In this document: piece by piece, positions 24,987 through 33,210 of the stretch
Position numbering within the stretch: the stretch's first letter is position 1
How the letters are laid out: the number at the start of each line of letters is the position of its first letter
From: Spirochaeta sp. UBA5339
GTDB lineage: Bacteria; Spirochaetota; Spirochaetia; DSM-2461
Assembly: GCA_002408085.1 (NCBI GenBank)
Contig: DHQL01000024.1
Span: 131,813-195,812 of the forward strand
Direction of reading: 5' to 3'
Length of the DNA: 64,000 nt
Position numbers and translations under genes: made by a program
The notes under the pieces: model-generated
What the model was told of the DNA's origin: nothing
The model's database searches: none
The model's input: the letters and a program-made list of their open reading frames with translations, nothing else

Positions 24987-25709
24987 TTACTGCTTTACAG
25001 CAGTCATGCTTCCTGAGATTGCGAGGATATCCCCTTCCAGAGTTGTCTGGAGTTCACCGTAGAACTTGTACATGGCGTCATCGGCGGCTCTGTTTCTTAC
25101 AGTTCCTTCAGACCATACCTTGTCATAGTCTACACCGCTGGGTTCACCATTGGATGAGAAAGCAGCTTCGATTTCCTGGGGAGTACCGATCTTTCTGCTG
25201 TCGATATTGCTCCAGGGCAGTTCGATAACACCCTCTGCATCGGTTATGATGCGGTAGGCGGTTCCTCTGTGAACATACTGGATGGTGATTGTACCGTCGT
25301 CAGCCTTCACAGCCTGAACATTGTCGTGTTCTGCAGTTGCATGGGCGTTTACACCGAAGAGAAACAGACCTCTTAATCCGCTGGACAGAGTGTTCTTTCC
25401 TTCTACGTCGTAAAGGTAGGCGCTAAACAGATGAGTGGAACCGAGCAGAGAAGCACCGCTGACGGCATCGTAGCTGTCTTCGGCTTCCATGTAGCGCATG
25501 TTGCCTTTCCAGTGAAAGTGGTTGTCAGCATCATCTTCATTCAGGTTCAACTGAAAGGAGACTGTCAGGTCTTCACTTCCATCAGAAACGGGAGTTGCGC
25601 TTGAAACTTCTTCAACAGCTGCGGGTTCAGCAACTTCGGCTGTGCGTTTTGCACATCCTACAGACAGAAGAGATACAGCGATAAGCAGGAACAGAATTTT
25701 TTTCTGCAT
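24987..25709 (-). CDS. Lipoprotein of unknown function
   Basis: 240 residues from ATG at 25709 with GGAGG upstream. The signal peptide ends in lipobox LSVGC, giving a lipoprotein; a low-complexity linker rich in A, E, V and S follows (residues about 21-50). The rest, about residues 55-240, looks like a beta-rich single domain with HFHWKGNMRYMEAEDSYD and TITIQYVHRGTAYRIIT; I recognise no family. It has its own promoter and terminator, so it is a single-gene unit between the nucleoside and ECF clusters. Confidence 0.8.
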   Translation of the reverse strand: MQKKILFLLIAVSLLSVGCAKRTAEVAEPAAVEEVSSATPVSDGSEDLTVSFQLNLNEDDADNHFHWKGNMRYMEAEDSYDAVSGASLLGSTHLFSAYLYDVEGKNTLSSGLRGLFLFGVNAHATAEHDNVQAVKADDGTITIQYVHRGTAYRIITDAEGVIELPWSNIDSRKIGTPQEIEAAFSSNGEPSGVDYDKVWSEGTVRNRAADDAMYKFYGELQTTLEGDILAISGSMTAVKQ

Positions 25710-25740
25710 TAGAATCCTCCAATAATTATTTATAGATATG

Positions 25741-25768
25741 TTAATATAGATAAACTGAAGTTCGACAA
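25741..25768 (-). promoter_or_regulatory. Promoter of the lipoprotein gene
   Basis: On the minus strand: TTGTCG (25768-25763), 16-base spacer, TATTAA (25746-25741). Confidence 0.45.
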
Positions 25769-25835
25769 GCTTCAAGAGCAGAGATGAACTATTTTTAGAA
25801 AAAAAATATAAAAAATGTCATGTATGTTTTCACCG

Positions 25836-26020
25836 GGTTCCTGAATTGTCAGAAGGGCGCAGGAGTGTGGAGGAACCGTGTTTCATTTGACGGGATTATG
25901 AAGATCTGAAGACTTTGATACTGCCGAAATCAGTAGAAAATACCCCGGGTAATTTGACAGCTTTCTGCGCAAAATATATGCTTATGTACAGTAATTCTTC
26001 ATTTGAAGAATACGGTTCCT
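25836..26020 (+). promoter_or_regulatory. Candidate switching leader RNA of the ECF operon
   Basis: The segment AGGAACC (25871-25877) can pair with GGTTCCT at 25836-25842 (7 pairs) or, extended to AGGAACCGT (25871-25879), with ACGGTTCCT at 26012-26020 (9 pairs, 13 counting two G-U to 26008). A separate hairpin ATTCTTC/GAAGAAT (25994-26011) competes with the long pairing. The downstream copy ends 30 bases before the start codon. Such mutually exclusive pairing is riboswitch-like, but no known class fits by eye. Confidence 0.45.
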
Positions 26021-26049
26021 ACCATTTATTGACCCTAAGGAGAAAATCA

Positions 26050-26607
26050 ATGAAAGAGTACTTTAAAGTGACCACCAGAACAATTGTTGCTACCGGTCTT
26101 GGCGCTGCCCTGTTTATGCTGCTGTTTATGTATGTCAAAGTTCCCTCACCCATTCCCGAGACCAGTCTTCAGACAGCCTACGGTCTTGGTGCCTTCTTTG
26201 CCGTCCTTTTCGGTCCCATTGCCGGGGCCCTGATCGCCTTTATCGGTCATGCACTGTCTGATGCTCTTCAGTACGGTTCTCCCTGGTGGAGCTGGGTTAT
26301 TGCCAGTGGAGTCTGCGGATTTTCCTATGGTCTGGCCTACACAAAAACCGGTGTGGAAGATGGAAACTTCAAGGGAAAGTCAATTGTGATATTTAATATT
26401 ATTCAGATTGTCGGTAATGTCATTGCTTGGGTCATCGTGGCTCCCGTCCTGGATATTATTATCTACAAAGAACCCGTAAATCTCGTATTTACTCAGGGTA
26501 TTGTGGCTGCCCTTATGAACAGCGTTACCGTTGCCATTATCGGTACTCTGCTCCTTGTAGCCTATTCAGCCACAAAGACTCAGAAAGGAAGCCTGGACAA
26601 GGAGTAG
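26050..26607 (+). CDS. ECF transporter S-component, UPF0397 family
   Basis: 185 residues from ATG at 26050 with CTAAGGAG upstream; a 45-residue extension into the leader has no ribosome-binding site. Five to six membrane helices. The signature AVLFGPIAGALIAFIGHALS followed by DALQYGSPWWSWVIASGV is that of UPF0397. It is the substrate-binding membrane subunit, followed by its own ATPase and T-component, so this is a dedicated (group I) ECF importer. The substrate is not established; the SAM-hydrolase genes downstream point to a methionine- or nucleoside-related compound as inference. Confidence 0.88.
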   Translation: MKEYFKVTTRTIVATGLGAALFMLLFMYVKVPSPIPETSLQTAYGLGAFFAVLFGPIAGALIAFIGHALSDALQYGSPWWSWVIASGVCGFSYGLAYTKTGVEDGNFKGKSIVIFNIIQIVGNVIAWVIVAPVLDIIIYKEPVNLVFTQGIVAALMNSVTVAIIGTLLLVAYSATKTQKGSLDKE

Positions 26608-26657
26608 ATTCCGGCAGGTTTTCCAGTTAAAAATATTAAGTTGAAGAGGTTTCAGGG

Positions 26658-28370
26658 GTGAGCAGTGAGAGTATTATTGAGTTCAGGGAATTTAGTTTCC
26701 AGTATTATACCCAGGCCCGTCCCACTCTTCATAATATAGACCTTACCATCAGGAAAGGAGAGAAAATCCTTATTGTGGGTCCCAGCGGCAGCGGCAAGAG
26801 CACCCTGGGACACTGTCTGAACGGACTGATCCCCTTTTCCTATAAGGGCGAGATCAAAGGAAGCCTGAAGATCGCCGGTAAGGAGACAAAGGAGCTGGAT
26901 ATCTTTCAGCTCTCCAAGATGCTCGGGACGGTGCTTCAGGACCCTGACGGCCAGTTTGTTGGTCTTACGGTCTTCGAGGATATCGCCTTTGCTCTTGAGA
27001 ATGATACCATACCTCTTCCTGAGATGAAGGAACGGGTTCAGAAGGCCGCCGCCATGGTGGACATGGAAAGCTTCGGTTTCTCCTCTCCCTATGAACTGTC
27101 GGGGGGGCAGAAACAGCGGACCTCCCTGGCGGGGGTTCTGGTGGACGATGTGGAGATTCTTCTCTTTGATGAGCCCCTGGCCAATCTGGACCCTGCTACC
27201 GGTATGGCGGCCATCGAGATTATCGATGAAATACACAGGAAGACCGATAAAACCATTGTCATTATCGAACACCGTCTGGAGGACGTCCTTCACCGGGATA
27301 TCGACCGTGTTATTCTGATGAATGACGGGCGGATTCTGGCCGATATGGACGCCGATACCCTGATGGCCTCCTCCCTTCTGGCGGAGAACGGCATCCGGGA
27401 ACCCCTCTATGTGACGGCCATGAAGTATGCCGGTGTCGAGGTGACCGCAGAACACTGCGCCGGTCATATCGATACCCTGAAGACCGACAGGATCAGAGAG
27501 GCCCTGAGCGCCTGGAACGATGCGGTGGAGCATCCTCAAGTAAAACCCGCCTCCGAACCCCTTCTGGCGATGGAGAATATCCACTTCTCCTACGACGGTG
27601 AGAAGAGAATTATCAACAATGTGAGCTTCTCTCTTGAGAAGGGCGAGCTTATGGCCATTGTGGGACGCAACGGTGCAGGAAAGTCCACCCTCTCACGTCT
27701 GATCTCGGGTTTCGAGAAGGAGAGCTCAGGAACCATCAGCTATCTGGGAGAGGACATCAGCGGCCTGACAATCAAGGAGAGGGCCCAGAAGATCGGCGTT
27801 GTCATGCAGAACCCCAACCAGATGATCTCCAAACCCATGATCTATGACGAGGTGGCCCTGGGACTGCGCCTCAGGGGAGTGGAGGAGGATGAGATCAAAA
27901 AGAGGGTGGAGAAGGTCCTTGAGATCTGCGGCCTTGCCCCTTTTCGGAAGTGGCCCATCGCCGCCCTCAGTTTCGGACAGAGAAAGAGGGTTACCATCGC
28001 CTCTATCCTGGCATTGAACCCGGAGGTCATTATTCTGGATGAACCCACCGCGGGGCAGGACTTCAGGCACTACACTCAGATTATGGAGTTTGTGAAACAG
28101 ATCAACCGACTCGGTGTGGCCATTATTCTTATCACCCACGACATGCACCTGATGCTTGAGTATGCCACTAGGGCCGTTGTTATTTCGGGAGGCGAGAAGA
28201 TTGCCGATGCCCGTCCCAGTGACGTCCTTACCGATTCCGATGTGATCGAAAGGGCCAACCTGAAGGAGACCTCACTCTACCGGCTCAGCCAGATGACGGG
28301 CATCGCCGACGGCACCGGATTCGTTCAGAACTTTATCGATTACGACAAGAAGGTCAGGGTCCATCAGTGA
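26658..28370 (+). CDS. ECF transporter fused double ATP-binding protein
   Basis: 570 residues from GTG at 26658 (CAGGGGTG context). Two complete ABC domains: the first with Walker A GPSGSGKST, signature LSGGQKQR and Walker B ILLFDEPLANLD; the second (from about residue 300) with GRNGAGKST, LSFGQRKR (a variant signature) and VIILDEPTAGQD. This corresponds to EcfA1 and EcfA2 in one chain. It overlaps the T-component by 4 bases (GTGA). Confidence 0.92.
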   Translation: MSSESIIEFREFSFQYYTQARPTLHNIDLTIRKGEKILIVGPSGSGKSTLGHCLNGLIPFSYKGEIKGSLKIAGKETKELDIFQLSKMLGTVLQDPDGQFVGLTVFEDIAFALENDTIPLPEMKERVQKAAAMVDMESFGFSSPYELSGGQKQRTSLAGVLVDDVEILLFDEPLANLDPATGMAAIEIIDEIHRKTDKTIVIIEHRLEDVLHRDIDRVILMNDGRILADMDADTLMASSLLAENGIREPLYVTAMKYAGVEVTAEHCAGHIDTLKTDRIREALSAWNDAVEHPQVKPASEPLLAMENIHFSYDGEKRIINNVSFSLEKGELMAIVGRNGAGKSTLSRLISGFEKESSGTISYLGEDISGLTIKERAQKIGVVMQNPNQMISKPMIYDEVALGLRLRGVEEDEIKKRVEKVLEICGLAPFRKWPIAALSFGQRKRVTIASILALNPEVIILDEPTAGQDFRHYTQIMEFVKQINRLGVAIILITHDMHLMLEYATRAVVISGGEKIADARPSDVLTDSDVIERANLKETSLYRLSQMTGIADGTGFVQNFIDYDKKVRVHQ

Positions 28371-29200
28371 GCACAAAGCTTTTTACCTACAACTTTATTG
28401 ATACGCCGATCCACAGGCTGTCGGGACTGACCAAGCTGATCGCCTTTCTCTTTCTCACCTTTGCGGTGATGTTCAGCTACGATATCCGGGTTGTTCTCCT
28501 TGTTATGGCCTTCTCCCTCTGGGTGATGCGCCTGGCGAAGATCAAATTTTCACAGATCAGACTGATGGTGATCTATGTGGCGGTCTTTCTGATCACCAAT
28601 ACGGTGATTACCTTCTTCTTCAGCCCCGAGGAGGGGGTAAAGATCTACGGCACCCGCCACGAGATCTTTCATATCATCGGGCCCTACACCCTGACTGTGG
28701 AGCAGCTCTTCTACCAGACGACCAAGCTCTTCAAGTACGCCTCGGTGATTCCCCTGGGGATCTGTTTTCTTCTGACCACCAATCCCAGCGAGTTCGCATC
28801 GGCCCTGAACGGGGTGGGTGTTCATTACAAGGCGGCCTATGCCGTCTCCCTGACCCTCCGCTACTTCCCCGACATTCAGAGGGAGTACCGCAATATCAGC
28901 CTCTCACAGCAGGCCAGAGGACTGGATATCTCCCATAAGGCGAAGTTTACCACAAGGGTAAAGAATGCCCTGCTGATTATCATCCCCCTTGTATTCTCGA
29001 CCCTGGACAGGATCGAACTGATCAGCAATGCCATGGATCTCAGGGGCTTCGGAAAGCACAGGAAGCGGAGCTGGTACAGCCGGAAGAAGTTCACAAAGGG
29101 AGATGTTTTCGCCCTGGTTCTCTCTGCCGCAATTTTTGCAGGGACCATCTGTGTCTCTGTTTTTATCAACCATGGACGGTTCTATAACCCCTTTATCTGA
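28367..29200 (+). CDS. ECF transporter transmembrane component (EcfT/CbiQ type)
   Basis: 277 residues from a GTG overlapping the ATPase stop. Membrane helices in the first half and at the C-terminus; the coupling region has LSQQARGLDI and NAMDLRGFGKH, the two alanine/arginine-glycine motifs that contact the ATPases in this family. Completes the importer with the preceding two genes. Confidence 0.92.
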   Translation: MSTKLFTYNFIDTPIHRLSGLTKLIAFLFLTFAVMFSYDIRVVLLVMAFSLWVMRLAKIKFSQIRLMVIYVAVFLITNTVITFFFSPEEGVKIYGTRHEIFHIIGPYTLTVEQLFYQTTKLFKYASVIPLGICFLLTTNPSEFASALNGVGVHYKAAYAVSLTLRYFPDIQREYRNISLSQQARGLDISHKAKFTTRVKNALLIIIPLVFSTLDRIELISNAMDLRGFGKHRKRSWYSRKKFTKGDVFALVLSAAIFAGTICVSVFINHGRFYNPFI

Positions 29201-29231
29201 CAACTGAACATCAAACACCAAGGAGTTTCCA

Positions 29232-30080
29232 ATGGAAAAAGCAATGCTTGTCTTTCAGACCGACTTCACCTACAAGGAGGGGGCAGTCTGCTCCATGTAC
29301 GGTGTGGTGAAATCGGTTGACCGCTCTCTCGAAATTATCACGGGAACCCACGATCTCCCCCAGTACGACACCTGGAGCGCCTCCTACCGGCTCTACCAGT
29401 CCATGAAGTTCTGGCCCGAGGGAACGGTCTTCGTTTCTGTGGTGGACCCCGGCGTCGGAACACCCCGGAAGGCCTCGGTGGCCCTGACCGATAACGGCTA
29501 CTACATCGTCACTCCTGACAACGGCTCCCTGACCCATGTGGACGCGGTGTTCGGCATCAAAGAGATCCGGGAGATCGACGAGTCGGTGAACCGGCTTAAG
29601 GGGAAGGACACCGAGGAGGTGAGCATCTTCCACGGCCGGGACCTCTTCGGCTACTGCGCCGCCCGTCTGGCCTCGGGAATCATCGATTTTGAAGGGGTAG
29701 GGCCCGCCTACGGACTGAATGAGATTGTCCGTTTTCCCCTTCTGGAGCCCTCTGCAGAGGACGGCAGCATCAAGGGAATCTTCGAGATCAACGACCCCAA
29801 CTTCGGCAATCTCTGGACCAATATCCCCCTCTCCCTCTTCAGGGACAAGGGTTTTGAGTTCGGTGACTATCTGAATCTGACCATCCGTCAGAACGGAGAG
29901 ATCAAGTTTGATAAAAAACTTCTCTTTCACAAGTCCTTCGGCTTTGAAGAGAAGGGGAAGCCCATGATCTACAACAACGAGCTTATGAAGATCTCCCTGG
30001 CAGTATCCCAGGGCAGTTTCTGCGACGACTTTAATATCGGCTACGGCTCCGACTGGACCGTGGAGTTTAAAAAGGCCTGA
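29232..30080 (+). CDS. SAM hydroxide adenosyltransferase (DUF62), paralogue 1
   Basis: 282 residues; ATG at 29232 with AAGGAG upstream. The family triad is intact: Asp72 and Arg79 in VVDPGVGTPRK and His134 in IFHGRD. Characterised relatives hydrolyse S-adenosylmethionine to adenosine and L-methionine with this Asp-Arg-His set, unlike the halogenating members. The C-terminal beta-barrel domain holds NFGNLWTNIP. It follows the ECF T-component by 31 bases, so it is likely in the same operon. It is a paralogue of the next gene. Confidence 0.92.
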   Translation: MEKAMLVFQTDFTYKEGAVCSMYGVVKSVDRSLEIITGTHDLPQYDTWSASYRLYQSMKFWPEGTVFVSVVDPGVGTPRKASVALTDNGYYIVTPDNGSLTHVDAVFGIKEIREIDESVNRLKGKDTEEVSIFHGRDLFGYCAARLASGIIDFEGVGPAYGLNEIVRFPLLEPSAEDGSIKGIFEINDPNFGNLWTNIPLSLFRDKGFEFGDYLNLTIRQNGEIKFDKKLLFHKSFGFEEKGKPMIYNNELMKISLAVSQGSFCDDFNIGYGSDWTVEFKKA

Positions 30081-30173
30081 GTTCCGTGGACGACCCGGTG
30101 TCATCCGGCGGCTCTGTGTGAACAGGCGGCCCGGGAGTGACGGAAGACAGGACAGACCTGCAAGGAGGACGTG

Positions 30174-31022
30174 ATGAATAAATTGATAGTATTCCAGAGT
30201 GATTTCGGTCTGGTGGACGGCGCTGTCTCCGCCATGCACGGTGTTGCCAATGTGGTGGACGACAGCCTGAAGATCTTCGATCTGACCCATGATATCCCCC
30301 AGTACTCCATCTGGGAGGCTTCCTACCGCCTCTATCAAACCACCGAGTACTGGCCCCATGGGACGGTGTTTGTCTCGGTGGTGGATCCCGGTGTAGGGTC
30401 AGACCGCCTCAGTGTGGTAGCCGAGACCGTTGACGGCCACTACATCGTCACCCCCGACAACGGAACCCTGACCCATATGAAGAAGTATGTGGGCATCCGG
30501 GAGGTGAGAGAAATCGATGAGACCAAACACCGCCGGGAGGCCACCGAGTTCTCCCATACCTTTCACGGTCGTGACGTCTATGCCAATACGGGAGCCAAGC
30601 TGGCCTCCGGTCAGATCGCCTTCGAGCAGGTTGGCCGGGAAGTGCCGGTGGATGAAGTGGAAGAGCTGGAAGTAGGGGATGTTATCAAGGGCGAGGGCTT
30701 TGTAAAGGGAACCATCGATATTCTTGATGTCCGCTTCGGCAGTCTCTGGACCAATATCCCCCGGGATGATTTTGTAGCCACCGGCTTCAGGCACGGTGAC
30801 AGTGTGGAGGTTCTGATCCGCAATGGAAACAAGGTAGCCTACAACAACCGCATCGTCTACGGACGATCCTTTGCTGATGTCTATCCCAGTGAGCAGGTTA
30901 TCTATGTGAATTCGGTCTACAATATGGCCATCGCCATCAATCAGGGGAATTTTGCCCGGGCCTACAATATCGGAACCGGTTTGCACTGGAGCGTGGAGTT
31001 TAAAAAGATTAATAAATCTTGA
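30174..31022 (+). CDS. SAM hydroxide adenosyltransferase (DUF62), paralogue 2
   Basis: 282 residues. ATG at 30174 is chosen over the GTG at 30171 because AAGGAGG ends 5 bases before it. Triad: Asp71 and Arg78 in VVDPGVGSDRL, His131 in TFHGRD. It shares long blocks with paralogue 1 (for example WPxGTVFVSVVDPGVG and YYIVTPDNG/HYIVTPDNG), indicating tandem duplication, but the C-terminal halves have drifted. The products of the reaction are expected to be adenosine and methionine. The 93-base gap before it holds no clear terminator. Confidence 0.92.
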   Translation: MNKLIVFQSDFGLVDGAVSAMHGVANVVDDSLKIFDLTHDIPQYSIWEASYRLYQTTEYWPHGTVFVSVVDPGVGSDRLSVVAETVDGHYIVTPDNGTLTHMKKYVGIREVREIDETKHRREATEFSHTFHGRDVYANTGAKLASGQIAFEQVGREVPVDEVEELEVGDVIKGEGFVKGTIDILDVRFGSLWTNIPRDDFVATGFRHGDSVEVLIRNGNKVAYNNRIVYGRSFADVYPSEQVIYVNSVYNMAIAINQGNFARAYNIGTGLHWSVEFKKINKS

Positions 31023-31078
31023 CGATTTACTTTTCTCTCCCTTAAGGTATACCTAGGGAAAAGGAGCCGCCTTTTGGA

Positions 31079-32032
31079 ATGAAGAGCCGTGATTATTCTG
31101 ATGCATCTGTTCTTATCTCTTCACTGATTACAGAGACTTCCAGGGGGTATCTGGGTATGCCCGATGCCGCCGGGACAGCGGTATATGCCCTCTGCGGAGG
31201 CCTTCATCTTCTTATTGAGGATGTCTCGGGAGTGGGTAAGACTACCCTTGTCAGCTGTCTGGCCAGAGCCTCGGGTATGGATCTTGGCCGTATACAGTTC
31301 ACACCGGATCTTCTTCCGGGGGATATTACGGGAATGATGGTCTGGGACTCCGGTTCCAGAGAGTTTACCTACCGTCAGGGGCCGGTGCACCATCAGTTTG
31401 TGCTGGCCGACGAGCTCAACCGGTCTCCCGCCAGGACTCAGTCCGCTCTTCTGGAAGCAATGCAGGAAGAGACTGTGACCGTGGACGGTGTTGTCCGCCC
31501 CCTGCCTGAACCCTTCTTTGTGGCTGCAACCCAGAATCCTGCCTGGTATGCCGGGACCTACAATCTTCCCGAGTCCCAGCTTGACCGCTTCGGTCTCTCC
31601 CTCTATCCCGGTTTTCCCTCCTCTGAAACCGAGGCTCAGATTCTCTCGGAATTCAAGGATAAAAAGGCCGTGGACCTTGTGGGCAGGGTCTGCAGCAGCA
31701 GTGATATTACCGGTATACGGAAGATGGTACAGTCACTGCATATCGAAAAGAAGGTCCTTGACTTTGCCGTCTCCATTGCCGGCGCCACACGGAGTTCATC
31801 GTCCTTCCAGTCGGGATTGAGCATCCGCGGGACCCAGCACCTCCTCAGGGCAGCACAGGTAAGGGGCCTTGCCGAAGGCCGCTCCTTTGTTATCCCTGAG
31901 GATCTGCTCTTTATGGCCCCTGCCGTAATGAATCACCGTCTGATTCTCACCCCCGAAGCCGGCAGCCGCGGTATGACTACGGCACAGGTGGTGAAGGAAC
32001 TCTGCTCGGCCCTGCCGGTTCCTGTCCTGTGA
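31079..32032 (+). CDS. MoxR-family AAA+ ATPase
   Basis: 317 residues. Walker A is EDVSGVGKTTLV, Walker B region FVLADELNRSPARTQSALLE, and sensor 1 FFVAATQNP: a standard MoxR ATPase except for an unusual SGVGKTT loop in place of PGVGKT. By family precedent it is a chaperone that matures or inserts cofactors in partner proteins. The next two genes, DUF58 and transglutaminase, are its usual partners, with overlapping reading frames. A motif TTGACG at 31019 might mark a promoter, but the -10 is poor. Confidence 0.92.
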   Translation: MKSRDYSDASVLISSLITETSRGYLGMPDAAGTAVYALCGGLHLLIEDVSGVGKTTLVSCLARASGMDLGRIQFTPDLLPGDITGMMVWDSGSREFTYRQGPVHHQFVLADELNRSPARTQSALLEAMQEETVTVDGVVRPLPEPFFVAATQNPAWYAGTYNLPESQLDRFGLSLYPGFPSSETEAQILSEFKDKKAVDLVGRVCSSSDITGIRKMVQSLHIEKKVLDFAVSIAGATRSSSSFQSGLSIRGTQHLLRAAQVRGLAEGRSFVIPEDLLFMAPAVMNHRLILTPEAGSRGMTTAQVVKELCSALPVPVL

Positions 32033-33210
32033 CACTTCCTTTCCGTTTTCACAAGGAGACCTTCTTTATTTTTCTTGCGGGATCGGCTCTCTTCTTTCTC
32101 AGTTCCCGTTACTTTGGAGGAATCTATATCCGTCTCTCCCGCTTCTGGTTCACCTTCTTCACGGCGGACATCCTCATACTTCTGATCAACAGCCTGACCC
32201 TGCGCTTCTCCCTGGATTATTCAAGCGATCATATGAGCAAGGGCGACCGTGTGGAGTACAGGATCAGCATCCAGGGGGGTAGCCTCTTTCCCGCATCCTC
32301 ACTGCTGCTGGAGCTGGCGCAGGTTCATCACAGCGATACCGGGGGTGGAGAAAAAATCCGGTTTTCACTGAGGCCCGGAGAGACATGGACATACAGGAGG
32401 GAGGTTCACGCCAGGCTGAGAGGAGTCTACACCATGGGAATCTCCCGGCTGCGGCTGAAGAGCTTCTCCGGGCTCCTATCCATAGACCTTGCTGTACGGG
32501 CACGTAATTTCTATGTATATCCCAGGGTCTTTGAAATCCCCGAACTCCTTCTGAAGCACCCCTCTCCGGGGGGAGTGACCGGCAGTCGCGAGGGGAGCCA
32601 TGGGGATGAGCACAACTTTCTGGGGCTCAGGGAGTACAGGGAGGGAGAGAGTCTCAAGGACATAAGCTGGTCACGGTTTATGCAGACCGGCAGACCATTG
32701 ATTAAGATCTGGTCCTCGGCAGGAGGAGACCGCATTCATCTCTATCTGGACCGGCGTCCTTCAAAGGTCTCCCCACTCTGTGACGACACGATACTTGAGG
32801 TCTTTCTCTGTCTTGTTCGCTCGGGTCTCTCCACGGGGCAGAGGATGGTCCTTCACGGATTTCCCGGATGGGAGGGGAGGTCGGTTCTGACAATGAAAGA
32901 CTTTGACAATCTTTACAGAAGTACCCTGCTCCTGGAGTTTGACGCACCGGGGCTGGGTGAGCTTAACTCCCTTGAAAAGCTGGAAAATGTATATGCAGTA
33001 AGCGGAATGCCCGATCTCTCTCTGCTGGATGAGAACAGCCGCTATGCCTCTTTGGGGCACCTTGTTGCGGTTACCCTGGACAGGAGTGATGAAGAGCTGG
33101 AACGCCTTAAGGTACTTCTTCTTCAGAGGACCGGACGAGGGGGATATGCATCTGAGATCAGATCGGACAGGAATCTGGAGGAGGAACTGCTGTGGCAGCT
33201 CTACTCCTGA
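32029..33210 (+). CDS. DUF58 domain protein
   Basis: 393 residues from a GTG overlapping the MoxR stop by 4 bases. Two membrane helices at the N-terminus, then a beta-sandwich region and the DUF58 core with REYREGESLKDISWSRFMQTGRPLIK at about residues 200-225 (a von Willebrand-like fold). It normally works with MoxR and a transglutaminase-type protein at the envelope; the molecular role is unsettled. It overlaps the next gene by 19 bases. Confidence 0.9.
   Translation: MTLPFRFHKETFFIFLAGSALFFLSSRYFGGIYIRLSRFWFTFFTADILILLINSLTLRFSLDYSSDHMSKGDRVEYRISIQGGSLFPASSLLLELAQVHHSDTGGGEKIRFSLRPGETWTYRREVHARLRGVYTMGISRLRLKSFSGLLSIDLAVRARNFYVYPRVFEIPELLLKHPSPGGVTGSREGSHGDEHNFLGLREYREGESLKDISWSRFMQTGRPLIKIWSSAGGDRIHLYLDRRPSKVSPLCDDTILEVFLCLVRSGLSTGQRMVLHGFPGWEGRSVLTMKDFDNLYRSTLLLEFDAPGLGELNSLEKLENVYAVSGMPDLSLLDENSRYASLGHLVAVTLDRSDEELERLKVLLLQRTGRGGYASEIRSDRNLEEELLWQLYS

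Noticed and set aside
25915..26049. Longer start for the UPF0397 protein, or a small leader peptide
   Set aside because: No ribosome-binding site; the stretch is the candidate structured leader, and the family starts near the ATG at 26050.
26652..27584. 310-residue open frame antisense to the ECF ATPase
   Set aside because: Opposite intact Walker motifs, no support for expression.
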